Positions 52,462 to 61,793 of a stretch of DNA of 64,000 nt are shown in pieces (within the stretch, counting starts at the first letter, position 1; the number at the start of each line of letters is the position of its first letter). Origin of the DNA: Halorussus rarus (GTDB taxonomy: Archaea; Halobacteriota; Halobacteria; Halobacteriales; Haladaptataceae); assembly GCF_003369835.1 (NCBI RefSeq), contig NZ_QPMJ01000003.1, forward strand, positions 1 through 64,000, read 5' to 3'. The notes beneath the pieces were generated by a model, which saw nothing but the letters and a program-made list of their open reading frames with translations, ran no database searches and was not told the DNA's origin. Both the position numbers and the translations under genes were made by a program.

Positions 52462-52698
52462 AGTGTGAGATAGGCGTTTGACGTGCTTTGTTATTGTGGC
52501 CTTATAGCGGCGGACGGCCGCTGGGCCTCGGTTCCGGTCCGTTTCGCGGAGTCGTGACGCCAGCCGGCGGACGGAACGGGAGGTCCGGCGGCGGCGAATG
52601 GTATCGTTACGGGGGTTTTCGCCGGGGCACCCCGGCCGAACGCCCGCCGCGACCCGGATACCCCACCCTTTTCACCACCCGCATCCAATACAGAGCCA

Positions 52699-53637
52699 AT
52701 GAGTCGCCGCCGGAAACCCGATTGGCTGAAGATGCAACCGCCGTCCGGCCGGGAGTTCACGGGCATCAAGCGGACCCTGCGCGACCACGACCTCAACACC
52801 GTCTGCGAGGAGGCCAACTGCCCCAACCTCGGGGAGTGCTGGTCCGGGCGCAACTCCGACTCCGGGGGCACCGCGACGTTCATGCTGCTGGGCGACCAGT
52901 GCACCCGCAACTGCGGCTTCTGCGACGTCGACACCGGCGGCGGCCAGCCGCTCGACCCCGACGAGCCCGCGAACGTGGCCAGCGCCGTCGCCGAAATCGG
53001 CCTCGACTACGTGGTGCTGACGTCGGTCGACCGCGACGACCTGGAGGGCCAAGGCGCGGCCCACTTCGCCGAGACCATCCGGGAGATCAAGCGGCGCGAC
53101 CCCTCGATCCTCGTCGAGGTGCTGATTCCGGACTTCCGGGGCGACGAGGACCTGATCCGCGAGATCATCGAGGCCGAACCGGACGTCATCGCTCACAACG
53201 TCGAGACCGTCGAGCGACTCCAGCAGCCGGTCCGGGACCCGCGTGCGGGCTACGAGCAGAGCCTCGGGGTGCTCGAGCAGGTCGAGCGGGAGTCGGACAT
53301 CTACACCAAGACCAGCCTCATGCTCGGGGTCGGCGAGTACGACCACGAGGTGTACCAGACCCTCTCGGACCTCCGGGAGGCCGACGTCGACATCGTCACG
53401 CTCGGCCAGTACCTCCAGCCGTCGCGGGACCACCTCGACGTGTCGAGCTACGTCCACCCCGCGAAGTTCGAGACCTGGCGCCGGGTCGCCGAGGACGAAC
53501 TCGACTTCCTCTACTGCGCCAGCGGGCCGATGGTCCGGTCGTCGTACAAGGCGGGCGAACTGTTCGTCGACGCCGTCCTCCGGGACGGCAAGACCGTCGA
53601 GCAGGCGCGCCGCGAGGCCCGCCGGGCCTCGGTTTGA
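52699..53637 (+). CDS. lipA: Lipoyl synthase
   Basis: The 312-residue radical-SAM enzyme has the auxiliary cluster cysteines in CEEANCPNLGEC (residues 36, 41, 47), the SAM cluster CTRNCGFC (68, 72, 75) and the C-terminal RSSYKAGE serine motif. It inserts sulfur into octanoyl chains to make lipoyl groups on the E2 protein of 2-oxoacid dehydrogenases. It sits directly upstream of the pdhA-pdhB-pdhC genes. The ATG at 52699 gives the family start. Confidence 0.96.
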   Translation: MSRRRKPDWLKMQPPSGREFTGIKRTLRDHDLNTVCEEANCPNLGECWSGRNSDSGGTATFMLLGDQCTRNCGFCDVDTGGGQPLDPDEPANVASAVAEIGLDYVVLTSVDRDDLEGQGAAHFAETIREIKRRDPSILVEVLIPDFRGDEDLIREIIEAEPDVIAHNVETVERLQQPVRDPRAGYEQSLGVLEQVERESDIYTKTSLMLGVGEYDHEVYQTLSDLREADVDIVTLGQYLQPSRDHLDVSSYVHPAKFETWRRVAEDELDFLYCASGPMVRSSYKAGELFVDAVLRDGKTVEQARREARRASV

Positions 53638-54003
53638 GCGAGCGGTGGAACCGCGCGCAGGAAAGCCCGAAAGGATTCCGTCTAAGTGCGCGTCGGACCC
53701 CGCGAACCCAGTCGACCCACCCGAGTCGGCGACGACGCTCCGAGCCGGGCGACCCCTGCTACTGATTCCCACACCGGTTCGCGCAATACTTGCCATTCGT
53801 TCACCGAGGAGCGCCCTGAGAACGACACCGTCAGACGAACGCCTATTTTCCACGACAAAAGTTTAGAAATCGATGTTCGATTGGGTGTAAAATGGCTATT
53901 TGAGTGCCGAACCCGGGGGAGAATCGTACCTATGGAAAGTTAGTTACGAAAACCCTATATTGCGCGCGGGTGATTTAGTCGATATGTCAGGACGGGTTCG
54001 ACC
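53638..54003. other. Intergenic region with pdhA promoter and short upstream frame
   Basis: About 365 bases carry no gene. A TATA-like CCCTATATTG (53952-53961) is strongly placed. The ATG at 53984, 28 bases downstream, opens a seven-codon frame (MSGRVRP) whose TGA (54005-54007) overlaps the GTG start of pdhA as GTGA. The transcript would begin at or near this small frame. The stretch 53860-53980 is AT-rich relative to its surroundings. Confidence 0.55.
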
Positions 54004-55113
54004 GTGAGCATCGTACACCGAGACCCGAAGGACCGCGTACAGGTCCTCGACGAGGACGGTACCGTGGTAGAGGGCGCGGACGTGCCCGACATCTCCGACG
54101 AGGAGATGCTGGACATGTACCGCGAGATGAAGTTGGTCCGGCACTTCGACGAGCGCGCGGTCTCGCTCAACCGGCAGGGGCGGATGGGCACCTACCCGCC
54201 GCTCGCCGGCCAGGAGGGCGCCCAGATCGGCAGCGCCCACGCGCTGGCCGCCGACGACTGGATGTTCCCGAGCTACCGGGAGCACGGCGCGGGGCTCGTC
54301 CGCGGGCTGTCGCTGGAGCAGACCCTGCTGTACTGGATGGGCCACGAGCAGGGCAACGCCATCCCCGACGACGCCAACATCTTCACCGTCGCGGTGCCCA
54401 TCGCGACCCAGATCCCCCACGCGACCGGCGCGGCGTGGGCGTCGAAGCTGAAGGGCGAGCAGAAGGCGTTCCTCTGCTACTTCGGCGACGGCGCCACGTC
54501 GGAGGGCGACTTCCACGAGGGGCTGAACTTCGCCGGCGTCTTCGACACCCCCACGGTGTTCTTCTGCAACAACAACCAGTGGGCCATCTCGGTCCCGCGC
54601 GAGCGCCAGACCGCCTCGGCGACCATCGCCCAGAAGGCCCAGGCGTACGGCTTCGAGGGCGTGCAGGTCGACGGGATGGACCCGCTCGCGGTGTACAAGG
54701 CGACCAAGGACGCCGTCGAGAAGGCCAAGAACCCCGGCGAGGACGACCTCCGGCCGACGCTCATCGAGGCGGTCCAGTACCGCTACGGCGCCCACACCAC
54801 GGCCGACGACCCCTCCGTGTACCGCGAGGACGAGGAGGTCGAGCGCTGGAAGCAGAAGGACCCCATCCCGCGCATGGAGAAGTTCCTGCGCAACCGGGGA
54901 CTGCTCGACGAGGAGGCGGTCGCGACCGTCGAGGACGAGGTGAAAGAGCGGGTCGCCGACGCCATCGACGCGGCCGAGTCGGTCGAGCGCCCCGACCCCG
55001 AGGAGATATTCGCCCACGTCTACGCCGACATGCCCCGGCACCTCCGCGAGCAGCTCGAGGACTTCGAGGGGCTCCGCGAGCAGTACGGCGACGACGCGCT
55101 TCTGGAGGACTGA
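54004..55113 (+). CDS. pdhA: 2-oxoacid dehydrogenase E1 component, alpha subunit
   Basis: The 369-residue protein has the thiamine-diphosphate motif [18 protein letters not shown] ending CNNNQWAIS, and the E1alpha N-terminal pattern [15 protein letters not shown]. With the beta subunit it decarboxylates pyruvate or another 2-oxoacid and transfers the acyl group to lipoyl-E2. In Haloferax the homologous cluster is present although pyruvate is mainly oxidised by a ferredoxin oxidoreductase, so the true substrate is debated. The GTG start matches the family N-terminus ([12 protein letters not shown]). Confidence 0.94.
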   Translation: MSIVHRDPKDRVQVLDEDGTVVEGADVPDISDEEMLDMYREMKLVRHFDERAVSLNRQGRMGTYPPLAGQEGAQIGSAHALAADDWMFPSYREHGAGLVRGLSLEQTLLYWMGHEQGNAIPDDANIFTVAVPIATQIPHATGAAWASKLKGEQKAFLCYFGDGATSEGDFHEGLNFAGVFDTPTVFFCNNNQWAISVPRERQTASATIAQKAQAYGFEGVQVDGMDPLAVYKATKDAVEKAKNPGEDDLRPTLIEAVQYRYGAHTTADDPSVYREDEEVERWKQKDPIPRMEKFLRNRGLLDEEAVATVEDEVKERVADAIDAAESVERPDPEEIFAHVYADMPRHLREQLEDFEGLREQYGDDALLED

Positions 55114-55115
55114 CC

Positions 55116-56117
55116 ATGAGTCAGGCAGAACAACAGCAAGAAACCGAGAACCTCACGCTGGTGCAGGCGGTTCGAGACGGACTGTACACCGAGATGCAGC
55201 GGGACGACGACGTGCTCGTGATGGGCGAGGACGTCGGCCGGAACGGCGGCGTGTTCCGCGCGACCGAGGGCCTGTTCGACGAGTTCGGCGACGACCGGGT
55301 CATCGACACCCCGCTGGCCGAGTCGGGCATCATCGGAACCGCCATCGGAATGGCGGCCTACGGGCTGAAGCCGGTGCCCGAGATCCAGTTCATGGGGTTC
55401 ATCTACCCCGGCTTCGACCAGATCGTGAGCCACGCCGCCCGGCTCCGCACCCGGAGCCGCGGCCGGTTCACCTGCCCGATGGTCATCCGGGCGCCCTACG
55501 GCGGCGGCATCCGCGCCCCCGAGCACCACTCCGAGTCCACGGAGGCGTTCTTCGCCCACCAGCCGGGCCTGAAGGTCGTCATCCCCAGCACCCCGTACGA
55601 CACCAAGGGGCTGCTCACGTCGGCCATCCGGGACCCCGACCCCGTGATGTTCCTCGAGCCGAAGCTCATCTACCGGGCGTTCCGCGGCGACGTGCCGACC
55701 GAGTCCTACGAGGTCCCCATCGGCGAGGCCGCCGTGCGGAAGGAAGGGTCGGACATCTCGGTGTTCACCTGGGGCGCGATGACCCGACCGACCGTCGAGG
55801 CCGCCGAGGACCTCGAGGGCGAGATCGACGTCGAGGTCGTCGACCTCCGGACCGTCTCGCCGCTCGACGAGGACGCCATCGTCGAGTCGTTCAAGAAGAC
55901 CGGCCGGGCGGCGGTCGTCCACGAGGCGCCGAAGTCCGGCGGCCTCGGCGCCGAGATCACCTCCATCATCCAGGAGGAGGCGCTGCTCTACCAGGAGTCG
56001 CCGGTCGAGCGCATCACCGGGTTCGACACCCCGTTCCCGCTGTACGCGCTCGAGGACTACTACCTGCCCGAACCGGCCCGCATCAAGGAAGGCATCCGCG
56101 ACGCGGTGGACTTCTAA
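55116..56117 (+). CDS. pdhB: 2-oxoacid dehydrogenase E1 component, beta subunit
   Basis: The 333-residue protein has the E1beta motifs VMGEDVGRNGGVFRAT, TPLAESGIIG, PYGGGIRAPEHHSES and EAPKSGGLGAEI. It forms the heterotetramer with PdhA and contributes to the thiamine site. The start lies two bases after the pdhA stop and its stop is one base before the pdhC start, so the three genes form a tight operon. Confidence 0.95.
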   Translation: MSQAEQQQETENLTLVQAVRDGLYTEMQRDDDVLVMGEDVGRNGGVFRATEGLFDEFGDDRVIDTPLAESGIIGTAIGMAAYGLKPVPEIQFMGFIYPGFDQIVSHAARLRTRSRGRFTCPMVIRAPYGGGIRAPEHHSESTEAFFAHQPGLKVVIPSTPYDTKGLLTSAIRDPDPVMFLEPKLIYRAFRGDVPTESYEVPIGEAAVRKEGSDISVFTWGAMTRPTVEAAEDLEGEIDVEVVDLRTVSPLDEDAIVESFKKTGRAAVVHEAPKSGGLGAEITSIIQEEALLYQESPVERITGFDTPFPLYALEDYYLPEPARIKEGIRDAVDF

Positions 56118-56118
56118 C

Positions 56119-57711
56119 ATGGTCAGAGAGTTTAAGCTCCCCGACGTCGGCGAGGGCGTCGCCGAGGGCGAGATCGTCAGCTGGCTGGTCGAGGAGGGCG
56201 ACCCGGTCTCCGAGGACCAGGCGGTCGCCGAGGTCGAGACCGACAAGGCCATCGTCGAGGTGCCCTCGCCGGTCGACGGCACGGTCCGCGAGATAATCCC
56301 CGAGGAGGGTGAGGTCGTCGCGGTCGGGTCGGTCATCATCACGTTCGACGTGGAGGGGGAGGAAGCAGAACCGACCGACGAGTCGACGACCGAATCGGCC
56401 GGGTCCGACCGGCAGCCCGAGTCGCAGGCCGAGACCGCCCAGGAGCCCGAGGTTTCGGGCGACAGCGGGGCCGAGGCCGGCGAGGTCTCGACGAGCGAGG
56501 GCCGGGTGTTCGCCGCGCCGAGCGCGCGCCGGCTCGCCCGCGAACTCGGCGTCGACCTCGCGGCGGTCGAGGGGTCGGGCCCGAGCGGCCGCGTGACCGA
56601 GTCCGACGTGCAACGGGCGGCGGATTCCGGCGGCACCGAGGAACCCGACGAGGACGCCGGCGGCCCCGAGCCGATGGACGGGTCGGGGAGCACCGGCGGT
56701 CCCGCGTCCACCGACGCGGTCGGCGTGGGTGACGGGTCGGCGCCCGGCGAAGGCGCGGGCTCGACCGGCGGAACTGCACCGGCCGGGGGCGCGCCGTCCA
56801 GCGTCGAGTCGGCCGACCGCGACCGGACGCTGGCCGCGCCCGCGACCCGGCGCGTCGCCGAGGAGCAGGGCGTCGACCTGAACGCGGTGCCCGCGTCCGA
56901 GCAGCGCGACGGCCAGGCGTTCGTCACCAGCGAGGCCGTGATGGAGTACGCCGAGGCCCAGCGGCAGGCCCAGCGCGAGCAGGCCGAGGCCGCCGCCGGA
57001 ACGACCGAGGGCGAGCGGGTCGAGCGCATCGAGTACAGGGGCGTGCGCAAGACCATCGGCGACGCGATGTCGCGGTCGAAGTACACCGCGCCCCACGTCA
57101 CCCACCACGACACCGCGGTCGTCGACGACCTGGTCGACACCCGCGAGCGGCTCAAGCCCGAGGCCGAGGAGCGGGGCATCCGGCTGACCTACATGCCGTT
57201 CGTGATGAAGGCGGCCGTGGCCGCGCTCAAGCAGCACCCCAAGCTGAACGCCGAACTCGACGAGGAGGCCGGCGAGATCCTCCGGAAGAACTACTACAAC
57301 GTCGGCGTGGCGGCCGCGACCGACGCCGGCCTGATGGTGCCGGTCGTGGAGGACGTCGACAGAAAGGGCCTGCTCCAGATCTCCAGCGAGGTCAACGAGG
57401 TCGTCCAGAAGGCCCGCGACCGCTCGATCTCCCGGGACGAGCTCCAGGGCTCGACGTTCAGCGTCACCAACTTCGGCGCCGTCGGCGGCGAGTACGCCAC
57501 GCCCATCCTCAACTACCCCGAGGCGGCCATCCTCGGCATCGGCAAGCTCGAACAGCGCCCGGTCGTCGAGGACGGGGAGGTCGTGGCGAAGCACACCCTG
57601 CCTATCTCGCTGACCATCGACCACCGCATCGTGGACGGCGCCGACGCCGCGGCGTTCGCCAACACGTTCATCGAGTACGTCGAGAACCCCGAACTCCTGC
57701 TGCTGGAGTAG
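56119..57711 (+). CDS. pdhC: 2-oxoacid dehydrogenase E2 (dihydrolipoyl acyltransferase)
   Basis: The 530-residue protein has one lipoyl domain (1-76, lipoyl-lysine K43 in ETDKAIVE), an acidic linker, a subunit-binding domain (about 131-168: APSARRLARELGVDL), a Gly/Ser/Thr linker, a second subunit-binding-like domain (about 238-285: APATRRVAEEQGVDLNAV) and the acyltransferase core with HRIVDGADAAAF (His502). It swings the lipoyl arm between E1, E2 and E3. The second binding-like domain is unusual and might bind both E1 and E3. Confidence 0.94.
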   Translation: MVREFKLPDVGEGVAEGEIVSWLVEEGDPVSEDQAVAEVETDKAIVEVPSPVDGTVREIIPEEGEVVAVGSVIITFDVEGEEAEPTDESTTESAGSDRQPESQAETAQEPEVSGDSGAEAGEVSTSEGRVFAAPSARRLARELGVDLAAVEGSGPSGRVTESDVQRAADSGGTEEPDEDAGGPEPMDGSGSTGGPASTDAVGVGDGSAPGEGAGSTGGTAPAGGAPSSVESADRDRTLAAPATRRVAEEQGVDLNAVPASEQRDGQAFVTSEAVMEYAEAQRQAQREQAEAAAGTTEGERVERIEYRGVRKTIGDAMSRSKYTAPHVTHHDTAVVDDLVDTRERLKPEAEERGIRLTYMPFVMKAAVAALKQHPKLNAELDEEAGEILRKNYYNVGVAAATDAGLMVPVVEDVDRKGLLQISSEVNEVVQKARDRSISRDELQGSTFSVTNFGAVGGEYATPILNYPEAAILGIGKLEQRPVVEDGEVVAKHTLPISLTIDHRIVDGADAAAFANTFIEYVENPELLLLE

Positions 57712-57955
57712 GATCGGGCGGACTCTTTCGCGGGGACCGTGACGAACCCTCCGGTTCGCTTGGACCGTCGACCCATCCGGTCGCTAACGGGATTTTGCGC
57801 GGTGCGTACGTGTTGCCGACTGACCGTCCGACGCTCTGCCGTGGACCGGTGCTGTCCGGGAGGTGGCTCCAGCGGAATCAGGGTCGGTAGGATGGCGGAG
57901 GTTACGGGCGACAGCTTCCGAAACCAACTTACTCTGACGGAAGAATCGCGTCCGT

Positions 57956-58333
57956 ATGGGACGAGAGCCCCCAGAAGCGGTGGCGACGACGTTCCTCGAG
58001 CGATTCGGTGACGGCGAGTTCGACGAGGCGGACGACCTGATCCATCCCGAGGGACCGCTGGAGGGCGCCGGTGACGCTGCGATGATTTTCTCGCTGATCC
58101 TGACCGATGTCCTCGCTACCCTCGTTCTGGGAGCAATTCCCATAGCGGTCACTGAAACGGCGATCGTCGAGGAAAGCCCGACTAAAGCAAGCGTCGAAGC
58201 GAGTCTCGACGTCGCCGGAGTGGCCGAAATCGATGCGCTCGTCGAGTTACGCCCCTGCGACGACGATGAACGCGACCTCGGCGACGGGAGACGCGACGGT
58301 TGGTGCGTCTGGAGCGTCGATACCGACCTGTGA
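57956..58333 (+). CDS. Small NTF2/SnoaL-like hypothetical protein
   Basis: The 125-residue protein starts PPEAVATTFLERFGDGEFDEADDLIHPEG, the typical first helices of an NTF2-like (SnoaL/DUF4878) cone fold, followed by beta-like segments (TKASVEASLDVAG) and a GWCVWSVDTDL end. No catalytic residues are evident. Codon use is slightly less GC-rich than in the neighbours. It lies between the E2 gene and threonine deaminase and is probably not part of either pathway. Confidence 0.65.
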   Translation: MGREPPEAVATTFLERFGDGEFDEADDLIHPEGPLEGAGDAAMIFSLILTDVLATLVLGAIPIAVTETAIVEESPTKASVEASLDVAGVAEIDALVELRPCDDDERDLGDGRRDGWCVWSVDTDL

Positions 58334-58383
58334 GAGCCGTCTCGCTGATAAACTACTATACACCTCCTCGCTTACTGGCAAAT

Positions 58384-59601
58384 ATGGCCGAAGTCACGCT
58401 CCGCGACGTCGAGGCCGCCCGGGCGGCGTTCGACGACGCGGTGGTCCAGGAGACCGGCATCGACCGGAGTCGGTCGCTGAGCGAACTGACCGGCGCCGAG
58501 GTCCACCTCAAGATGGAGCACCTCCAGCGCACGGGGTCGTTCAAGACCCGGGGTGCGTTCAACAAGCTCCGGCAGCTCGACGGGCGCGGCGACGTCGACC
58601 GGGTCGTGGCCGCGAGCGCGGGCAACCACGCCCAGGGCGTCGCGCTGGCCGCGACGAACGTCGGCATCGACTCGACCATCGTGATGCCCGAGAACGCGCC
58701 CCAGGCGAAGGTCGAGGCCACCCGCGAGTACGGCGCGGACGTCGAGCTGCGCGGCGAGGACTTCCGGGCCGCGATGGAGTACGCCGAGTCGCTGACCGAG
58801 GCCGCGGGCACCGAGTTCGTCCACGCCTACGACGACCCGGCCATCGTCGCGGGCCAGGGCACCATCGGGATCGAGATCCACGAACAGCTACCGGAGGTCG
58901 ACACCGTGGTCGTCCCCATCGGCGGGGGCGGGCTCGTCGGCGGCATCGGCGCCGCGCTGGCCGAACTCGACCCCGACGTCCGGGTCGTCGGCGTCCAGGC
59001 CGAGCGGGCCGCCACGGTGCCCGATAGCCTGGAGAAGGGACTGCCGACGACAATCGACTCCCCGGAGACCATCGCCGACGGCATCGCGACGGGGAGCGTC
59101 TCGGAGCTGACGCTCGGGCTCATCGACGCGCACGTCGACGAGGTGGTGACCGTCTCCGACGACGAGATCGCCCGCGCGGAGCTGCTGCTGCTGGAGCGGG
59201 CCAAGCAGCTGGTCGAGGCGGCGGGCGCTTCCTCCGTGGCCGCGGTGCTCTCCGACGACCTCGACGCGGCGGGCGAGACGGTCGTCCCGGTGCTGTCGGG
59301 CGGCAACATCGACATCTCGATGCTCCAGACCGTGCTCACCCAGGCGCTGACCGAGCGGAGCCAGCTGCTCCGGCTCCGGGTCCGCATCGACGACCAGCCC
59401 GGCGAGATGACGACGCTGTCGGGCATCATCGCCGACACCGGCGCGAACATCCGGACGGTCCGCCACGACCGCGCGGTCGACGACCTGCGCGTCGGCGAGG
59501 CCTACCTCGTGTTCCAGGTCGTGACCAGCGGCCGCGGCCACGCCGAGAACATCATCGAGCGGGTCAGGGACGCCGGCTACGAGGTCGAGCGGGTGGCGTA
59601 G
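58384..59601 (+). CDS. ilvA: Threonine ammonia-lyase (threonine deaminase) with ACT-like domain
   Basis: The 405-residue PLP enzyme has the Schiff-base lysine in GSFKTRGAFNK (K54), SAGNHAQGVA, the phosphate-binding GGGGLVGG loop and a C-terminal regulatory ACT-like region (330-405: RLRVRIDDQPGEMTTLSGII). It makes 2-oxobutanoate from threonine for isoleucine synthesis; serine is also a possible substrate. The ATG at 58384 lies about 30 bases after the TATA-like CTACTATAC. Confidence 0.93.
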   Translation: MAEVTLRDVEAARAAFDDAVVQETGIDRSRSLSELTGAEVHLKMEHLQRTGSFKTRGAFNKLRQLDGRGDVDRVVAASAGNHAQGVALAATNVGIDSTIVMPENAPQAKVEATREYGADVELRGEDFRAAMEYAESLTEAAGTEFVHAYDDPAIVAGQGTIGIEIHEQLPEVDTVVVPIGGGGLVGGIGAALAELDPDVRVVGVQAERAATVPDSLEKGLPTTIDSPETIADGIATGSVSELTLGLIDAHVDEVVTVSDDEIARAELLLLERAKQLVEAAGASSVAAVLSDDLDAAGETVVPVLSGGNIDISMLQTVLTQALTERSQLLRLRVRIDDQPGEMTTLSGIIADTGANIRTVRHDRAVDDLRVGEAYLVFQVVTSGRGHAENIIERVRDAGYEVERVA

Positions 59602-59786
59602 CCGGGCCGACGTCTCTGCCGCGCGACACGACGGTGACGCCCGCGTCACCCGCCGACACCGACGCCGTCGGGCGACGTCGGCGTCCGCGAGCGCTTATGG
59701 GGGCGCCGCGAATACACCCGGACGAGACGCGGCGCGCGCCGGTCCCGTCTCACGTCCGAGCCGCCGACGCGCCGCGACCGACACCC

Positions 59787-60443
59787 ATGCAACACGACAA
59801 AGCAGCCTTCGCCGCCGACGTCGAATACGACGAATCGCTCGACGACCTCCCGACCGACGCCGAACTCGAGGAGACCGTCTCGAACCTCGAGGACCGCGGC
59901 TTCGAGGTCGTCGTGGTCGACACCGCCGAGGACGCGCTCGCCGAGGTCAAATCCCGGATTCCGGCGGACGCGTCGGTGATGAACGGCCACTCCACCACGC
60001 TGGAGGAGATCGGCTTCACCGAGTACCTGAGCGAGGGCGACCACGACTGGGAGAACCTCCACGCCGAGATCTTCGCCATCGACGACGACGCCGAGCGCGC
60101 CCGGGCGCGCCGCGAGGCCCAGACCGCCGACTACTTCCTGGGCGGCGTCAACGCCATCGCGCAGTCGGGCGAACTCGTCGCGGCCGACGCCTCGGGCAGT
60201 CGGGTCGGCGCGTACCCCTTCGCGGCCGGGAACCTGCTGCTGGTCAGCGGGACCAACAAGGTGGTCGCGGACCTCGACGCCGCGCTCGACCGCGTCGAGA
60301 ACGTCGCCTACCCGCTCGAGGACGCCCGGGCCCAGGAGGTGTACGGCGCGGGCAGCGCGGTCGCCAAGCAGCTCATCTACCGGTACGAGAACGACGAGGG
60401 CCGGACGACCGTCGTGCTCGTCCGCGACGAGTTCGGCTACTGA
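59787..60443 (+). CDS. LUD-domain protein (LutC/YkgG-like)
   Basis: The 218-residue protein has the LUD fold motifs NGHSTTLEEIGFTEYL, ADYFLGGVNAIAQSGEL and LLLVSGTNKVVADLDAAL. LUD proteins take part in lactate or other organic-acid oxidation, usually with LutA/LutB-type subunits; those are not seen here. The start MQHDKAAF at 59787 is chosen because the upstream extension is Arg/Pro-rich. Confidence 0.88.
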   Translation: MQHDKAAFAADVEYDESLDDLPTDAELEETVSNLEDRGFEVVVVDTAEDALAEVKSRIPADASVMNGHSTTLEEIGFTEYLSEGDHDWENLHAEIFAIDDDAERARARREAQTADYFLGGVNAIAQSGELVAADASGSRVGAYPFAAGNLLLVSGTNKVVADLDAALDRVENVAYPLEDARAQEVYGAGSAVAKQLIYRYENDEGRTTVVLVRDEFGY

Positions 60444-60566
60444 GGCCGGATTCCGGTACACGCTCCGTTTTCCCCTCTCCTCCCGCTCCGTTTCCGCACC
60501 GTCACGCGAAGCTCGGTTTCTATCGGTAGGCTAACTAATAAGTCGCCCTCCCGCGTGGGGTCTCGT

Positions 60567-61703
60567 ATGGACTTCGAGCTCACCCCGTCCCAGCGAGCGC
60601 TCCAGGCGGACGTCCGCGAGTTCGTCGACGCCGAAATCCGCCCGCGCGCCATCGAACTCGACCGCGACGAGGAGTACCCCGGCGACGCGCTGTCCGAACT
60701 CGGCGACCGCGGCTACGCCGGCATCACGCTCCCCGAGGCGTACGGCGGCCGCGGCGAGGGGCTGGTCGAACTCGCGGTCCTCACCGAGGAGCTCGCGGCG
60801 GGGATGATGACCGTCGCCAGCGCGTTCGCGCTCAACCTCGGCGTCGCGACCGTCATCGAGCGGTTCGGCACCGAGGCCCAGAAGGAGCGATACCTCCCGG
60901 AGATGGCGAGCTACGACACCGTGGGCGCGCTCGGCCTCAGCGAGGCGAACGCCGGCGCGAACAAGCTGGAGATGGAGACCTCTGCTGAAAGGCAAGGCGA
61001 CGAGTGGGTCGTCGACGGCCACAAGCAGTGGGTCACCAACTTCGAGCGCGCCGACGTCGTCCTCACCTACGCGAAGACCGGTCCCGACGCCGACGCGCCC
61101 CACAACATCAGCGCGTTCCTCGTCCCGACCGAGGAGTTCGAGGTCGAGGAGGTCTGGGAGACGCTGGGCGCGCGCAACGTGAAGTCGCCGCGGGTCAGCC
61201 TCGACGCGGTCCGCGTGCCCGACGAGAACATGGTCGGCGAGGAGGGCGAAGGGTACGTCCAGCGCGGCGAGGTCCACACCGGCGTGAACGTCCCGGCCCG
61301 CGGGGTCGGCATCGCCCGGGCCGCGCTCGAAGACACCGTCGCGTACACCAGCGACCGCGAGCAGTTCGACCAGCCCGTCGGCGACTTCCAGGGCGTCCGG
61401 TGGGACGTCGCGAAGATGGCCGAGCGCGCCGACGCCGCCCGACTGCTGACCCTCCGGGCCGCCGACCGGGCCGACCGGGGCGCGGACCCGACCCGCGAGA
61501 TGGCGATGGCGAAGGTCCGCGCGACCGAGGCCGCGGTCGAGAACGCCAACGACGCGATGCAGCTCCACGGCGGCAAGGGGTACACCACCGAGCACCACGT
61601 CGAGCGCTACCTCCGGGACGCCCGGCTGCTGACCATCGCCGGCGGGCCGAACGAACTCCACAAGAACAAGCTGGCCGACGCGGTGTACGCGGAGTTCGAG
61701 TGA
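60567..61703 (+). CDS. Acyl-CoA dehydrogenase-family protein
   Basis: The 378-residue flavoprotein has the acyl-CoA dehydrogenase layout: N-terminal helical domain, LGLSEANAGAN (FAD/substrate loop), the beta domain with VTNFERADVVLTYAKT, and the C-terminal helices with QLHGGKGYTTEHHVERYLRD. The catalytic glutamate of the usual YEGT motif is replaced: IAGGPNE appears instead. It may desaturate acyl-CoA by another base or do different chemistry. It is located between a LUD protein and E3. Confidence 0.9.
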   Translation: MDFELTPSQRALQADVREFVDAEIRPRAIELDRDEEYPGDALSELGDRGYAGITLPEAYGGRGEGLVELAVLTEELAAGMMTVASAFALNLGVATVIERFGTEAQKERYLPEMASYDTVGALGLSEANAGANKLEMETSAERQGDEWVVDGHKQWVTNFERADVVLTYAKTGPDADAPHNISAFLVPTEEFEVEEVWETLGARNVKSPRVSLDAVRVPDENMVGEEGEGYVQRGEVHTGVNVPARGVGIARAALEDTVAYTSDREQFDQPVGDFQGVRWDVAKMAERADAARLLTLRAADRADRGADPTREMAMAKVRATEAAVENANDAMQLHGGKGYTTEHHVERYLRDARLLTIAGGPNELHKNKLADAVYAEFE

Positions 61704-61793
61704 AACTCGTCGAGCACGAGTGACACGTTACCACGCGGAGCTCGCCGCAAAATCCACCTGATTTTTCACCCGCAAGCCCGACGTACTGACCAT

